This document shows, piece by piece, positions 52,334-63,479 of a stretch of 64,000 nt of DNA. The notes under the pieces were generated by a model. It searched no databases. It was not told the origin of the DNA and saw only the letters and a program-made list of their open reading frames with translations. The translations under genes and the position numbers were made by a program. The DNA lies in assembly GCA_036365455.1 (NCBI GenBank), contig JAWQUS010000023.1, positions 6,076,001 through 6,140,000 on the forward strand, read 5' to 3'. Every line of letters begins with the position of its first letter. Position 1 is the stretch's first letter. This DNA is from Macrosoma leucophasiata (Eukaryota > Arthropoda > Insecta > Lepidoptera > Hedylidae).

Positions 52334-54022
52334 AAACGCTGGTCGTCGGGACATTGGGCGTCGGGACGCTGGGCGTCGGGACGCTGGGCGTCGGGACGCT
52401 GGGCGTCGGGACGCTGGGCGTCAGGACGCTGGGCGTCGGGGCGCTGGGCGTCGAGAGACGCTAGGCTTCGGGACGCTGGGCCGGCAAGCTAGGCGTCGAG
52501 ACGCTTGACGTCGTGACGGTGGGCGTCGGAACGCTTGACGTCGAGACGCTTGACGTCGGGACGCTGGGCGTCGGGACGCTGAGCGTCGATACACTTGACG
52601 TAGTGACGCTGGGCGTCGGGAGGCTGGGCGTCGAGACGCTGGGCGTCGGGATGCTGGGCGTCAAGACGCTCGACGTCGGGACGCTTGGCGTCGGGACGCT
52701 GGCCGTCGAGACGCTGGGCGTTGGGACCCTGGGCGTCGGGTCGCTGGGCGTCGGGACGCTGGGCTCGAGATGCTCGTCTTCGGGACACTGGGCGTCGAAA
52801 CGCTCGACTTCGGGACGCTAGGCTTCGGGACGCTGGGCGTCGGGAGGCTGGGCGTCGGGACGCTGGGCGTTTGGACGATAGGAGACGCTCGACTTCGAGA
52901 CGCTCGTCTTCGGGACACTGGGCGTCGAGACGCTCGACGTCGGGCCGCTAGGCGTCGGGACGCTGGGCGTCGAGACGCTCGACGTCGGGACGCTAGGCGT
53001 CGGGATGTTGGGCGTCGAGACGCTTGACGTCGTGACGGTGGGCGTCGGAACGCTTGACGTCGGGACGCTAGGCGTTGGGACGCTAGGCGTTGGGACGCTA
53101 GGCGTCGGGATGCTGGGTGTCGAGACGCTTGACGTCGGGACGCTGGGCGTCGGGACGCTAGGCGTCGGGACGCTGGGCGTCGAGACGCTCGTCGTCGGGA
53201 CGCTGGACGTCGGGACGCTTGACATCGGGACGCTCGGCGTCGGGACACTCGGCGTCGTGACGCTCGTCTTCGGGACACTGGGCGTCGGGGCGCTGAGCTT
53301 CGAGACGCTCGACGTCGAGACGCTAAGCGTCGGGACGCTGGGCGTCGAGACGCTTGACGTCGGGACGCTCGGCGTCGGGACACTCGGCGTCGTGACGCTA
53401 GTCTTCGGGACACTGGGCGTCGAGACGCTCGACGTCGAGACGCTAGGCGTCGGGACGCTGGGCGTCGAGACGCTTGACGTCGTGACGCTGGGCGTCGGGA
53501 CGCTGGGCGTCGGGACGCTTGACGTCGGGACGCTGGGCGTCGGGACGCTGGGCGTCGAGACGCTCGACGTCGGGACGCTGGACGTCGGGACGCTTGACGT
53601 CGGGACGCTCGTCTTCGGGACACTGGGCGTCGGTGCGCTGGGCGCTGAGACGCTCGACGTCGGGATGCTAGGCGTCGGGATGCTGGGCGTCGAGACGCTT
53701 GACGTCGGGACGCTGGGCGTCGGGACGCTGGGCGTCGAGACGCTCGACGTCGGATTGCTCGACGTCGGGACGCTTGACGTCGGGACGCTCGGCGTCGGGA
53801 CGCTCGGCTTCGTGACGCTCGTCTTGGGGACACTGGGCGTCGGGGCGCTGGACGTCGAGACGCTCGACGTCGGGACGATGGGCGTCGGGACGCTGGGCGT
53901 CGGGACGCTGGGCGTCGGGACGCTGGGCGGCGGGACGCTCGACGTCGGGACGCTGGACGTCGGGACGCTCGACGTCGGGACGCTCGGCGTCAGGACGCTG
54001 GGCGTCGGGACGCCCAGCGTTT
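52334..54022. repeat. CpG-rich 15-bp minisatellite, about 112 units
   Basis: The unit is close to GGGACGCTGGGCGTC with variants CTTGACGTC, CTCGACGTC and CTAGGCGTC. None of the six frames of the unit holds a stop, so the several long frames on both strands are a by-product. A CTTCGGGACACTG variant recurs at 53401, 53611 and (one change) 53821, 210 bp or 14 units apart, showing higher-order copying. AAACGCTGG at 52334-52342 is inverted at 54014-54022. Confidence 0.97.
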
Positions 54023-54178
54023 TATTAACGAACTTGGATCTAGGTAACATACACTACAAAATAGACCAATTAATTAGCTAGCTTATTGATTTTTAAATTG
54101 ATGAAGTAGTATTAGGATGGGAGATCAAAGTTATATCAAGATTGTCTGACCCATGTTCTTCAAAAAAAATATTCTGCA

Positions 54179-54733
54179 TAAAAGGAGGTGTTGTGAGCTC
54201 GGCTCTGGTTCGGAAACGTCCTCAAAAATGGGTAAATTAAAGAAGAATCCGAAAAAAAGACAATTAATTTATTCAAGAATATATTTTAGAGTTACAGCTA
54301 CATTTAATACAAACGATTTTCTCATTTTCAACTATGTTCAACATGGCGGCGATACAGCCAATGATTCGGAGAGAACCTATGTAGATAAAACAAAACTAAT
54401 GCTATCTGTATTTTACTAGTGCATCACATATTGTCAAAAACGATGTATCGAATCGATCAATTTAAAGAAGTTCCGATGATTTTTTAAAATTGGAAATCGA
54501 TTAGTATTAAGTTCTTAGTAATAACACATGAAATCGATTTCGAGAGTATTTAGAAAATATCACTTTATTTTCTCCAAGTACCTACTATATAGTTTTTTTT
54601 TTATTGCAAACAATGCTAAATAATTGAAAATATGCAGTAAAAAACGTTTTTATTTTGATTGTGTCCGTTTAATGATAATGTGTACAATAATACATGGCTG
54701 GAGGTCCATACATTTCTGCAAAATCTCCTTTGG
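54179..54733. mobile_element. second copy of the AAGGAGATGTTGC MITE
   Basis: Left end AAAGGAGGTGTTGTGAGCTC, right end TGCAAAATCTCCTTT. The interior matches 50493-50968 (GGTAAATTAAAGAAGAATCC, AAAATATGCAGTAAAAAACG) and is longer by an insert at about 54375-54540. The 88-codon plus frame here is not a gene. Confidence 0.7.
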
Positions 54734-55009
54734 ATAGTTAAATGATCACCTATTCTGGTTTTACTTTGGGACAATCTAAGCATGAAACGATGAAGCTTTA
54801 ATAATTTTCCACTTAAATGTTTAATACAAACCAGCCAGTGCTGTAATTTCTGCAAGCCCCACTGCGGTTTCGGCCACTGACGCTCATTTCACCGATGATT
54901 GAATATTAATCAAATGCCCAGCATGAAATTCCTCGCATTAATGGAACATAATATGTGTGAAGGTAGTCACAAACATAATGGAGATAGTGACAATCCAATT
55001 AATCAACTT

Positions 55010-55303
55010 ACTGGTGGTAGAGCTCCAGTGACGGAGCTCGAGGGCATAGGCACCACCGCATTACCTAATATATTTGCCGCTAAATGGTAGTGTTCAGCAC
55101 TAATGTGTTCCGGTCAGGTGGCAATGTTCGACCCTGAAATTTCCGGCACATAACAGGAGGCATATCACCTTAGGCCTCAGGAGTGGTAACGCATCTGCAT
55201 TTTGACCTTTTTGGTCTTTGTGTGGGTATCTCTAGGCAGCAGTCATCACTCAACATCAATGTGAACTGCATGCTTGTTTGCCACTTCCATAACATAAAAA
55301 AAA
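55010..55303 (+). repeat. SINE family 1, full length
   Basis: ACTGGTGGTAGAGCTCCAGT to CCATAACATAAAAAAAA. It has small duplications (TTTTTGG at about 55208). Confidence 0.93.
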
Positions 55304-56888
55304 CGATTTTACGACTTATCTCCCTAAAGGTATAAGTAGAAGGTCAATGAGACTTAAAAAAAAAGGTTTTTTGCCATGTTACAGGGCTGTACCTCTTGAA
55401 CCTTATTAGGTTAATTCTCGACTTTTCGTCCTTAGAGGGGAAAATGGAACCCTTTTAAGATTACGCGCGCGTCTGTCCGTCTACCTGTAAATTGCCGGTC
55501 CGATTAAATTTAAATTTAGTTGGTATATTTATGTCAATCAAGGACCCAAACTAGGACTTGCGATGTGAACCTATAAATGAATTGCGCAATTGCTTCACTT
55601 TTGCTTTTTATGATAAATAAGATTTTTAATTTTTTTCTGCGAAGTAGGAGATATATCAAATAAAGATTAATATACATTTTTCATTTTTAAACCACTTTTT
55701 GTGCGTGTATGTGAAGTTACCGCATATTTATATATTTTACCGAGAATATCACGAAGGCAGATTTTAACAAATACAATTTTTTTTCATAACTCTAAAACTG
55801 AAACACAACAGCAAAAGAAAGGTATACAAACCTTTTGTACTTGAGTGTTTGCGGTCGTGTGAACGTTATATATTTTATATTAAAATTTAAATCCCCGCGA
55901 GATAATTGAAATTCTTCGCGTATTACCTTCGGGTAAGATAATGAAGCCTTAATTCCCATTACCCGCGAAACCGCTTAAAATTACTAATGCGTATCTCTGG
56001 ACGCACCCTCCCCTCTCACTTCAGATTTGTGAATATAATGGCAAGGAAAACTTTGTTACAACGGTTCATTCCCTTCATTTAAGGGTACAATTTTGACGAT
56101 CTTAATGAAAAACGCTGTGTTTTATGTTTGTTTATAATTCGCTTTCTACGAGCCAATCTGTCGTGAAATTGGAGAAATTAGAAAAATAAAAGAATGGGAG
56201 CAAGCTGAAAATCGAGTGGCTATTTATTTATACTGTTATTCGAACACTAAAGAGTTTTACAATGTTCCTTGAAAATGTGTTTCATTCTTGTATTTTTGTA
56301 TAGATATGTAATGTTTTGTTACATTACACAATATACCTACCTAAGAAATGTAAGTACCTCATAATATGTATTGGTAAAATTTACAATAGATTTTTTTAGA
56401 TCCAACGAAATGAATGAAAAGGAAAGGAAAAAGGGTCGGATGTAGGACTTTGGTAGTCTTATAGGTCAAAAGAGTGGGCTAATTAATACTAGTTATCCAG
56501 ATATCGTAGGTTCAATCGCTGCGCTGCCTGCAGCTCTGAAATTCCTCTAAATTAAGAAGTATGTGCGGAAAATACGATATAGTCTTGTTTCGCAAATAAT
56601 GCCAACCAACCGATGGCCATGAAACATATTGTTACTGAAAAGGGTAGTTCTCTCATTCTTTTGTAAAGAGATAGCTTTGTTGAAATTTTGTGAGAGACTT
56701 CAGTTTGGATAAACTGATCCAAAATTGATTTCCTCGTTTTATACTTCGTCGCCATTTACATCGTCACCTTCGAAGATGAATATTAAGAGGTTATCTTCAC
56801 GTTTACAATCGTATCCTCATCATCATTATGCGATATAATTGCCACGAATGCGATTGCCAAGGCTTGGTGTTATATCATACAATACTGT
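55304..56888. other. mostly unassigned DNA
   Basis: 55430-55580 carries AAAATGGAACCCTTTTAAG, GTCTGTCCGTC and TTAGTTGGTATATT, a decayed relative of the 2996 repeat. The rest holds nothing recognised. Confidence 0.45.
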
Positions 56889-56942
56889 TGTGGACATTTT
56901 TGGGTAAAGCTTTTATCCAGCAGTAGACATCTTTTGGCTATA
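56889..56942 (+). mobile_element. RTE LINE 3' terminal scrap
   Basis: CCAGCAGTAGACATCTTTTG resembles the RTE terminus CAGCAGTGGACGTCTT. Confidence 0.55.
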
Positions 56943-56948
56943 ATCGTA

Positions 56949-57092
56949 TAATAATAATGGCAACTCATTATACGTCCCACTGCTGGGCACGAGTCTCTCC
57001 CCTTTTTGGAGGGAGGCCTCCAGCTTACTCCACCACGCTGCTCCAATGCGGATTGGTGGAGATATGGGTTAGTGGCCAACCCGCTGCAATCC
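56949..57092 (-). repeat. family 4 repeat, 3' part
   Basis: TAATAATGGCAACTCATTAT to GGTTAGTGGCCAACCCGCTG. Followed by 57093-57538, where nothing is recognised. Confidence 0.75.
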
Positions 57093-57538
57093 ATAATCGT
57101 ACAATCTTCATTAATAAATTATATTACACATTCCTACTTTTAAATCTGAAAGAACATTCAATTTGGAAAACGAAGCTTTCTTCCGAACGTAACGAATAAA
57201 TCCGTACGTATAGTACGTGCTTATTTGCTCCAGACACTAGGCAATTTTCTAAAAACCTATCTCATTCATTATGTAAGAAGCAAGTAAGATTGCTACTTCT
57301 AGAATGCCACGACCACCGCCATATGTCAAGTGGCCGCTCTATTTATAGTCGAGGCATAGGGGTTAGGACATGCACCACTTAAGGTTTTAGGTGTCGTTTA
57401 TTTACTGAATAATGAATACAACGTAAATGTAACTGTTTACTGTAAGGAAATTATGATGACATATTATCCGATTGTCGCGCATGTATGAGGAGAATAATAT
57501 GATGACACCTTTTAAACACTTACACCCATATTCTAAGG

Positions 57539-57672
57539 GCGAGATTCACAGACCGCACTACGACTTTACTTTCGAGCATAGTACGCTTCGAACTGTCAAA
57601 ACCCATACATTTCTGACAGTTCTAAGCATACTTTGCTCAAAGTAAAGTCGTAGTGCGGTCTGTGAATCTCGC
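57539..57672. mobile_element. 134-bp MITE with long inverted ends
   Basis: GCGAGATTCACAGACCGCAC at the left is inverted at the right; about 34 bp pair exactly and about 28 more pair imperfectly around a centre near 57606. CTAAG occurs just outside both ends and may be the target duplication. Confidence 0.88.
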
Positions 57673-57869
57673 ACTAAGTCGTAACCACGACCTTACCTCA
57701 ACCTCACTCAATGGAATTGGTATTCTTAGTTGTCAACGTCAACTCGACATTCTGCCTCCGTTTGAGGTAAGAAAGCAATTGTCAAACTTGAGGAGTATTT
57801 ACATTTACGCGATATTCTTGCGCTTAATAAGTTTTTCGTGTCGGAACTGTCTGGAAATATTTTTTTTCC

Positions 57870-58018
57870 CATTACCTCGAAGTTTGGTAATGTGCCTAGA
57901 GATGTTAACAAGCCGTTACATGGGCCAAAACGTAACCGGCGAATCGTGGATGTTTGCATGTATGCTTGAATGCATGCATTTCTTACCCCTTCGGGGATTA
58001 CAGGTGTGAAGTTACGTA
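57870..58018 (+). repeat. family 2 SINE, 3' half
   Basis: CATTACCTCGAAGTTTGGTA to TTACAGGTGTGAAGTTACG. Confidence 0.75.
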
Positions 58019-58754
58019 AATATTCAGCATAGTTTGAAATAGTAATAAATTTCGTAACATTTCATAAGCAATTCTTGTAATCCCAAATGATATGAATAAC
58101 TTTTTCATTTGATTTGGTTTTATAAGTCGTGCTGGCTTAATCGCCTTGATAAAATATGTGAGCAATTTCAGACTTGTCTACAGGAGCACAGACCAAAATA
58201 CAGTTTCTTGATCGAAGCTTAACGTTCTGGCTGCTTTGATAAATAACTTAGTCAGAACCAGTCACGGAATTGGCGACTCAAACCGTCCAGTTTAACAAAT
58301 CGAATACATGACTCACGTTACTGCCACATCTCTATTCATGTCACGGTAAAAAATGTGTTTTCGCAGAACCAGAGCAAGTTGGGTAATTTATTACCAAAGC
58401 TGGGCACAAACCGATGTTTCATCGTGTATTTTGTCGTATATTTGTGTGACTTGCATTTTGCTTGCATCATATTTTCTACTGCAAAAAGCCAAATGTGACC
58501 GTGTATTCCCAGCTATCAGTATGGCTCTTATATTCCTGTTGGGTTAGTTAAGATCTCAAGACGCGTGCTTACGCAGATGACCTTGTTTAGCAGCCCGACC
58601 CTTGACACTTTAATAAAATAACAATGATGTAAATATGAAGAGCATTGTTATTGGTACTTAATAATAATGAATGCAGTAGAAACAAGGTAGATTTATCAAA
58701 CTTGCAACATTTTTATACCCTCTTTGGTCAGAAAAACCGAATATCTAATCGCAT
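58019..58754. other. no feature recognised
   Basis: TGATCGAAGCTTAACGTTCT near 58210 has an echo at 59070 (TTGATTGAAGATAC). No coding signal supported. Confidence 0.4.
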
Positions 58755-58911
58755 CTTTAGAATTGAAGTGGCATATCTCAATATATTAAGAAAATGAATT
58801 TTATACATCAAACAACTTGAAAACATGTAATCTATCAAATTACGGAGTAATTAAAATATTCATCAAAGTCATTTCCTTAATTTTTTGAGATATGCCACTT
58901 CAATTCTAAAG
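58755..58911. mobile_element. 157-bp MITE with perfect 27-bp inverted ends
   Basis: 58755-58781 (CTTTAGAATTGAAGTGGCAT...) is the exact reverse complement of 58885-58911. The unpaired centre is about 103 bp of AT-rich DNA. Confidence 0.9.
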
Positions 58912-59924
58912 GTCCAAAATTAAAAAAGGGAGTAGTCTAGCCAACATATCCGAAATAAGAAGAAATCGAAACAATTATGGTCAAATCGCGTTAGTACCTA
59001 GTAGTACCTAGTAAAATATGTAAGTATTTTTAAACTAAACTTATTTGTCGGGAAACAGATCAAAATACAATTTCTTGATTGAAGATACTTTGATAAAAAT
59101 CTAGAACAGCATATTCTATTCTTGAAGTCAGTCGTTTTTGTATTTTTTTTTACTTAGATATACTCAACATGTAATAAATTTTAGTGAGAATTTACTTACT
59201 GTACTTTTTATTGTGAAATGCAGTAAAGAAAGCTAAGGTACATCCAAATTCCTCAGCATTACTTACCTGTAAAACAAAATAAAAAAGTTGAATTACTTAT
59301 TCAAACGACACAGAAGTTTCACCAGAAATTTAACAAAGGGTCGCCAGTGTTGTGTACCAGTGCCTTCATACAGTCACATAAAAAATACCTTCACTCCCGG
59401 CCCCACATAAGTTTAAACCATTATCTTAGGTGTCATTTTACACAAACGGATACACCAACACATAGACAAAAAACTAATAATAAGTAGCAAAAACAAAATA
59501 TGGCCTATACAAATATTGCTATTGGTATCGCCTATTTGTTATCACTTTCTTTTTATTTGTCTCTTGTGCTGTTTAATAAGCCTATTACGTAGAATTATGA
59601 TTTCCCGATGTATGTTTTTTTACAATAAAAGGAATGCGCAAACCGTCCACGGATATTAATTGCCTTCATTTTCAAACGAACGTTAATTATTGCGACTGTC
59701 AGGAACATTTGCCGTGATATGGATTTCAGATTCTAGGAATTAGCTAATGTACAGCCGACATTATTCCAACCGTCAGATCAACGCGATGTTGCTTACAGAC
59801 AATATATTGAACTATTTTCAAAGTTTAGGTATTACGTGTACTACAAAAAGTTTGCTTGACCACATATCGGACCCTCAGAAATATAAGGACTCAAGACAAA
59901 ATTTCGTAAAACGTATTTTTTTAA
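58912..59924. other. no feature recognised
   Basis: AT-rich. Short frames only; no repeat shared with the window noticed. Confidence 0.5.
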
Positions 59925-60050
59925 ATAAAATGGAAAGAAAAAATTGTCTTCAGGCGAGACTCGAACTCGCGACCACTGGGAATCTAGTCCAGCCGCTCTT
60001 CCAACTGAGCTACCGAAGTCCACGCTTGATTTGTCAAATTCTTCTTTCAC
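59925..60050 (-). repeat. tRNA-derived SINE head (family 3), best preserved copy
   Basis: The minus strand reads ACTTCGGTAGCTCAGTTGGA (A box TAGCTCAGTTGG) and GGTCGCGAGTTCGAGTCTCG (B box). D-stem GCTC/GAGC pairs; the anticodon stem has one mismatch. The flanks match the 13478 copy. Could be misread as a tRNA gene by a scanner. Confidence 0.75.
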
Positions 60051-60094
60051 ATTCAAAATTGTCTCTTTATATTCTTAGTCTCTTCTCTCTCCTC

Positions 60095-60155
60095 TTTGTC
60101 TTAAGTCATACAAAAAGGATGCATTGGGTATGTAAACTTAGAAAATCTTATTCCC
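60095..60155 (+). repeat. 57-bp duplicate of 61331-61389
   Basis: GTCTTAAGTCATACAAAAAG to ACTTAGAAAATCTTATT is identical in both places. Confidence 0.8.
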
Positions 60156-60430
60156 CAGTCCCTATATTCGAATAGATCACTAACAAAGATTTTGAATGCA
60201 AAATACATATTTATCACATTTTGGAAAATAAGACAGAGGACATTGTCTAAATTGGATGACTTTAGACAATGTTAATAATATATAAATAAAAAAAAATAAG
60301 TTTTTTCTAATCTCGATATTTTAACTTTGTATTATGAAACAATGCTATTTAAAACGCTAACATAACTTTGGACCTGATAAATAATCTTCACGAGAACCAA
60401 AGTAACCGACATACCCACCGAATAGTGAAA

Positions 60431-60672
60431 CTGAAGTGGTAGTGAGCAGGGCACATAGCTCACAGAACTGACGGCCATTGCGGCAGAAGAGTTCTGGAGT
60501 GGCGACCGCGTACCGGAAGACGTAGCATAGGCAGGTCCCCCACGAGGTGGACCGACGACCTGGTGAAGGTTGCGGACAATCGCTGGATGAGGGCGGCCCG
60601 CGACCGTTCGTTGTGGCATTTTTTGGGGGAGGCCTTGTTCAGCAGTGGACGTCTTTTGGCTGAAATGATGAA
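60431..60672 (+). mobile_element. RTE LINE 3' fragment
   Basis: One frame reads RWTDDLVKVADNRWM and AARDRSLWHFLGE, ending CAGCAGTGGACGTCTTTTGG and TGAAATGATGAA. Upstream RT core absent. Confidence 0.8.
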
Positions 60673-60746
60673 CTAATCTTCTGGATAATTCTTTAATCGC
60701 AGAATATATTACGTGATATCATAGTCTGAATCAATGTCAAATTCTA

Positions 60747-60970
60747 CGCGTTCACAAATCCTCGGAATTAAACTAGAATCCTTGAAATCGGCCACAGAAG
60801 ATCTCAGCAACGTTGTACAGGAACATAATAAAATACCCCAAGCTCGCTGCAGGAATTCCCCGCCGACTTCACGACCCACTTTTGCACCTGGAGACTTTAC
60901 ACATATTGTCCAAATAGCGATTAATAATGTAGGAGAAGATCGCCAATAACAGGACTGAAATTAAGATGAC
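60747..60970 (+). repeat. local duplicate, copy 1 (partner 61488-61715)
   Basis: CGTTCACAAATCC, AACTAGAATCCTTGAAATCG, GATCTCAGCAACGTTGTACA and TTTTGCACCTGG in the same order. A 71-codon plus frame spans copy 1 but is broken in copy 2, arguing against a gene. Confidence 0.8.
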
Positions 60971-61487
60971 ATGGCTTTTTCACCTTGAAATGGTGAAATG
61001 AAATTGATTAGGCTGTGTACAGCATGAGCAAACTTAAATGCGTCCGTGAATATAGTTACAAGTCGTAAGGAAGATAATTTTATGGCAGAAAAATAATACG
61101 CGAGGAGAAAAGTAGTTGCAGTAGTTTGCTTACATGAAGCCAATTTTCGCGTTGGTATCGTCATCGCGAGCTAAGAGACTGACGTTGAGACTGACTGATT
61201 TAATTTTTACGCAGCCAACTTCACTTAATGTATTTGAAGTTTTGCGGGTACAGTAGGTACATAATATGAATTCTTGGAGAAGTTATTGAATCCGAAATAA
61301 GTAAAGATAGGTATATGATTTCAGGAACTAAGGTCTTAAGTCATACAAAAAGGATGCATTGGGTATGTAAACTTAGAAAATCTTATTTCTTTCTGCCGTC
61401 ATAATTTTAATTTTCTACTAAAAAATATGCTCTTTGAGACAATCCTAAAACTGTATGAAATAAAACGCCTTGAAGCAATATTTCTTA

Positions 61488-61715
61488 GCGTTCACAAATC
61501 CCCGGGATTAAACTAGAATCCTTGAAATCGGACACAGACGATCTCAGCAACGTTGTACAGGTACGTAATAAAACACCGCAAGCTCGCTGCAAGAATTCCC
61601 TACCGACTTCGCGACCACTTTTGCACCTGGTAACTCGAACAATGTCGGAGTAGCAATTAATAACAGTGAAGGTTGCCAATGATAGGATTGAAAATAAGAC
61701 ATGGTTATTTTATCT
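61488..61715 (+). repeat. local duplicate, copy 2
   Basis: Partner of 60747-60970, 741 bp downstream. A third scrap (CCAATGATAGGATTGAAGCT) is at 62348. 61716-62479 otherwise holds only the 62150-62200 fragment CGTCCGTGGTCACGAGTAGA. Confidence 0.8.
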
Positions 61716-62479
61716 TGATACTGGGTAATAATATTTATTGAGTCATTTAATTCAATGCCACAGGCTAAGTTTGTTGCTGAATCCGAAGGATTTTTTTTAT
61801 GTAACCAAGGTAGCAAACTAGCTGTTTTTTTGTTATTATATAATAATCAAAGGATATGTAATTTCCAGGCAATATTTCCTAGAAATTAAAAAAAGAAGTA
61901 GCTACCAATTTTATCTCTTGCTATTAGAGGATTTGGTAGATTTTTTGTACTTTTTCAGGCCCTTCAGGCTCACCTGCGGGACCATTTTTTTTTAATATTT
62001 TAAACTTTTGCAATCGAAAAATTATAAAAAATAGATACAAATTTATTTTACCCAAGGATTACAGAAATTGGTAGATTAATATTTTTATATTTTTATATTG
62101 TAAACGGGACTTAATCGCGTACTATTTTAATCGAAGTATTTACCTCGACACTCGACGTTTTGGCCGTAATGCAACGTCCGTGGTCACGAGTAGACTGCTG
62201 CTCCATGGTTTGGTAGATTAACTTCTTTATTTAATTGAGTTATAATATAGCCAGGCTATTCCAAGATAATCTTCGGAACGATTTAACAGATTAACGAATA
62301 TTTTAGGAACAGTTACGAGGTAATTTATTACGTCGAGAAAGTCGATCCAATGATAGGATTGAAGCTAAGACGACATTATTGTTTTACTATCTTTGGAGTT
62401 GAAATAAATGTTGTTCAACATTGACATTTTTAGTGCCGAATATTTATGGAATCGGATTTCTGGTTTCCATCATCGAAGC

Positions 62480-62842
62480 GCGCATGGCCCCGCGGCTGGT
62501 GTAGATCATAAGCGATCTACTCGGTGAAGCACTACGGGCGCGGTTGGGTAGTGTGATGGGTGACCGCTAGTGGCAAATTAAATGCGCGTTTCCGTGATTC
62601 GGGGGGTGCGTTAAGCCGGTTCCGGTTGCTATCGATAGATAGCAGTCGTTAAACCTTGTCGGAGGCCATATGGGCGGTTTGAAAACATCCGACAGCGGGT
62701 TGGCCACTAACCCGTATCTCCACCAATCCACATTGGAGCAGCGTGGTGGAGCTCCAATCCAGGTGTAAGCTCCATTCCAAAAAGGGGAGAGACTCTTGCC
62801 CAGCAGTGGGACGTATAATGGGTTGCCATTATTATTGTTGAC
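62480..62842 (+). repeat. family 4 repeat, longest copy, ATT tail
   Basis: CGCGCATGGCCCCGCGGCTG, GAAGCACTACGGGCGCGG, TTGCTATCGATAGATAGCAG and GGGTTGCCATTATTATTG. A short duplication (GAGCTCCAATCC) lies near 62748. Confidence 0.8.
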
Positions 62843-63170
62843 AGGCGGCCTTTTAAGAAATCATATAAAAACAACAAATTTAAGCAAATTTATATTGCTA
62901 GTTTGTAATTTTGCAGCCTTTGTGTTGCGTACAAACAAAATAAAGGTTGCAACGTATTTGCATTACATAGAGACCTTTAGTTTTGGTTCTGAGGATAAAA
63001 ACGAATGTGCCTATACGTCTCCTTGATCTTTTAATTCTTTGTCAGATATAATAAAATCAATACATTTAAAAATATCGACGACACAACGCAGCTTCTAACA
63101 AACGCTTGAAACTTCATGAAGCTAAAATTTCTCGTCAATACTTTCTTGTTACTCTATTTAACACCCGTTT

Positions 63171-63463
63171 ACTGGTGGTAGAGCTCCAGTGACGGAGCTC
63201 GCGGGCGTAGGCACCACCGCATTACCTAATATACTTGCCGCTAAATGGTAGTGTTCATCACTATCGTGTTCCGGTCAGATGGTAATGTACGGCCCTTTAA
63301 TTTCCGGCACAGAGGCATAACACCTAATGTCTCAGGAGTGGCAGCGCATCTGCATTTTGACCTCTGGTCATTGTGTGGTTGTCTATAGGCTGCAGTCGTC
63401 ACTTAACATCAATGTGAACTGCATGCTTGTTTGCCACTTTTATTACATAAAAAAAAAAAAAAA
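63171..63463 (+). repeat. SINE family 1, full length, low divergence
   Basis: ACTGGTGGTAGAGCTCCAGT to TTATTACATAAAA with 14-15 A. With 36347 it is the best reference copy. Confidence 0.95.
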
Positions 63464-63479
63464 CATTAGTCACTCTGAA

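Noticed and set aside
52661..53833. Minus-strand frame of 390 codons (Arg/Ala/Ser repeats) and the overlapping 410-codon and 358-codon frames
   Set aside because: All are forced by a stop-free 15-bp repeat read in different frames; no signal peptide, unique domain or splice signal accompanies them.
54153..54419. 88-codon plus-strand frame with a lysine-rich start
   Set aside because: It lies inside a MITE whose other copy (50493-50968) does not keep the frame.
59925..60050. A functional tRNA gene on the minus strand
   Set aside because: A and B boxes are good but stems are mispaired, and the flanks are shared with 13478-13600, so it is a SINE copy.
60734..60949. 71-codon plus-strand frame
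   Set aside because: The duplicate at 61488-61715 carries frame-breaking changes, so coding is not supported.
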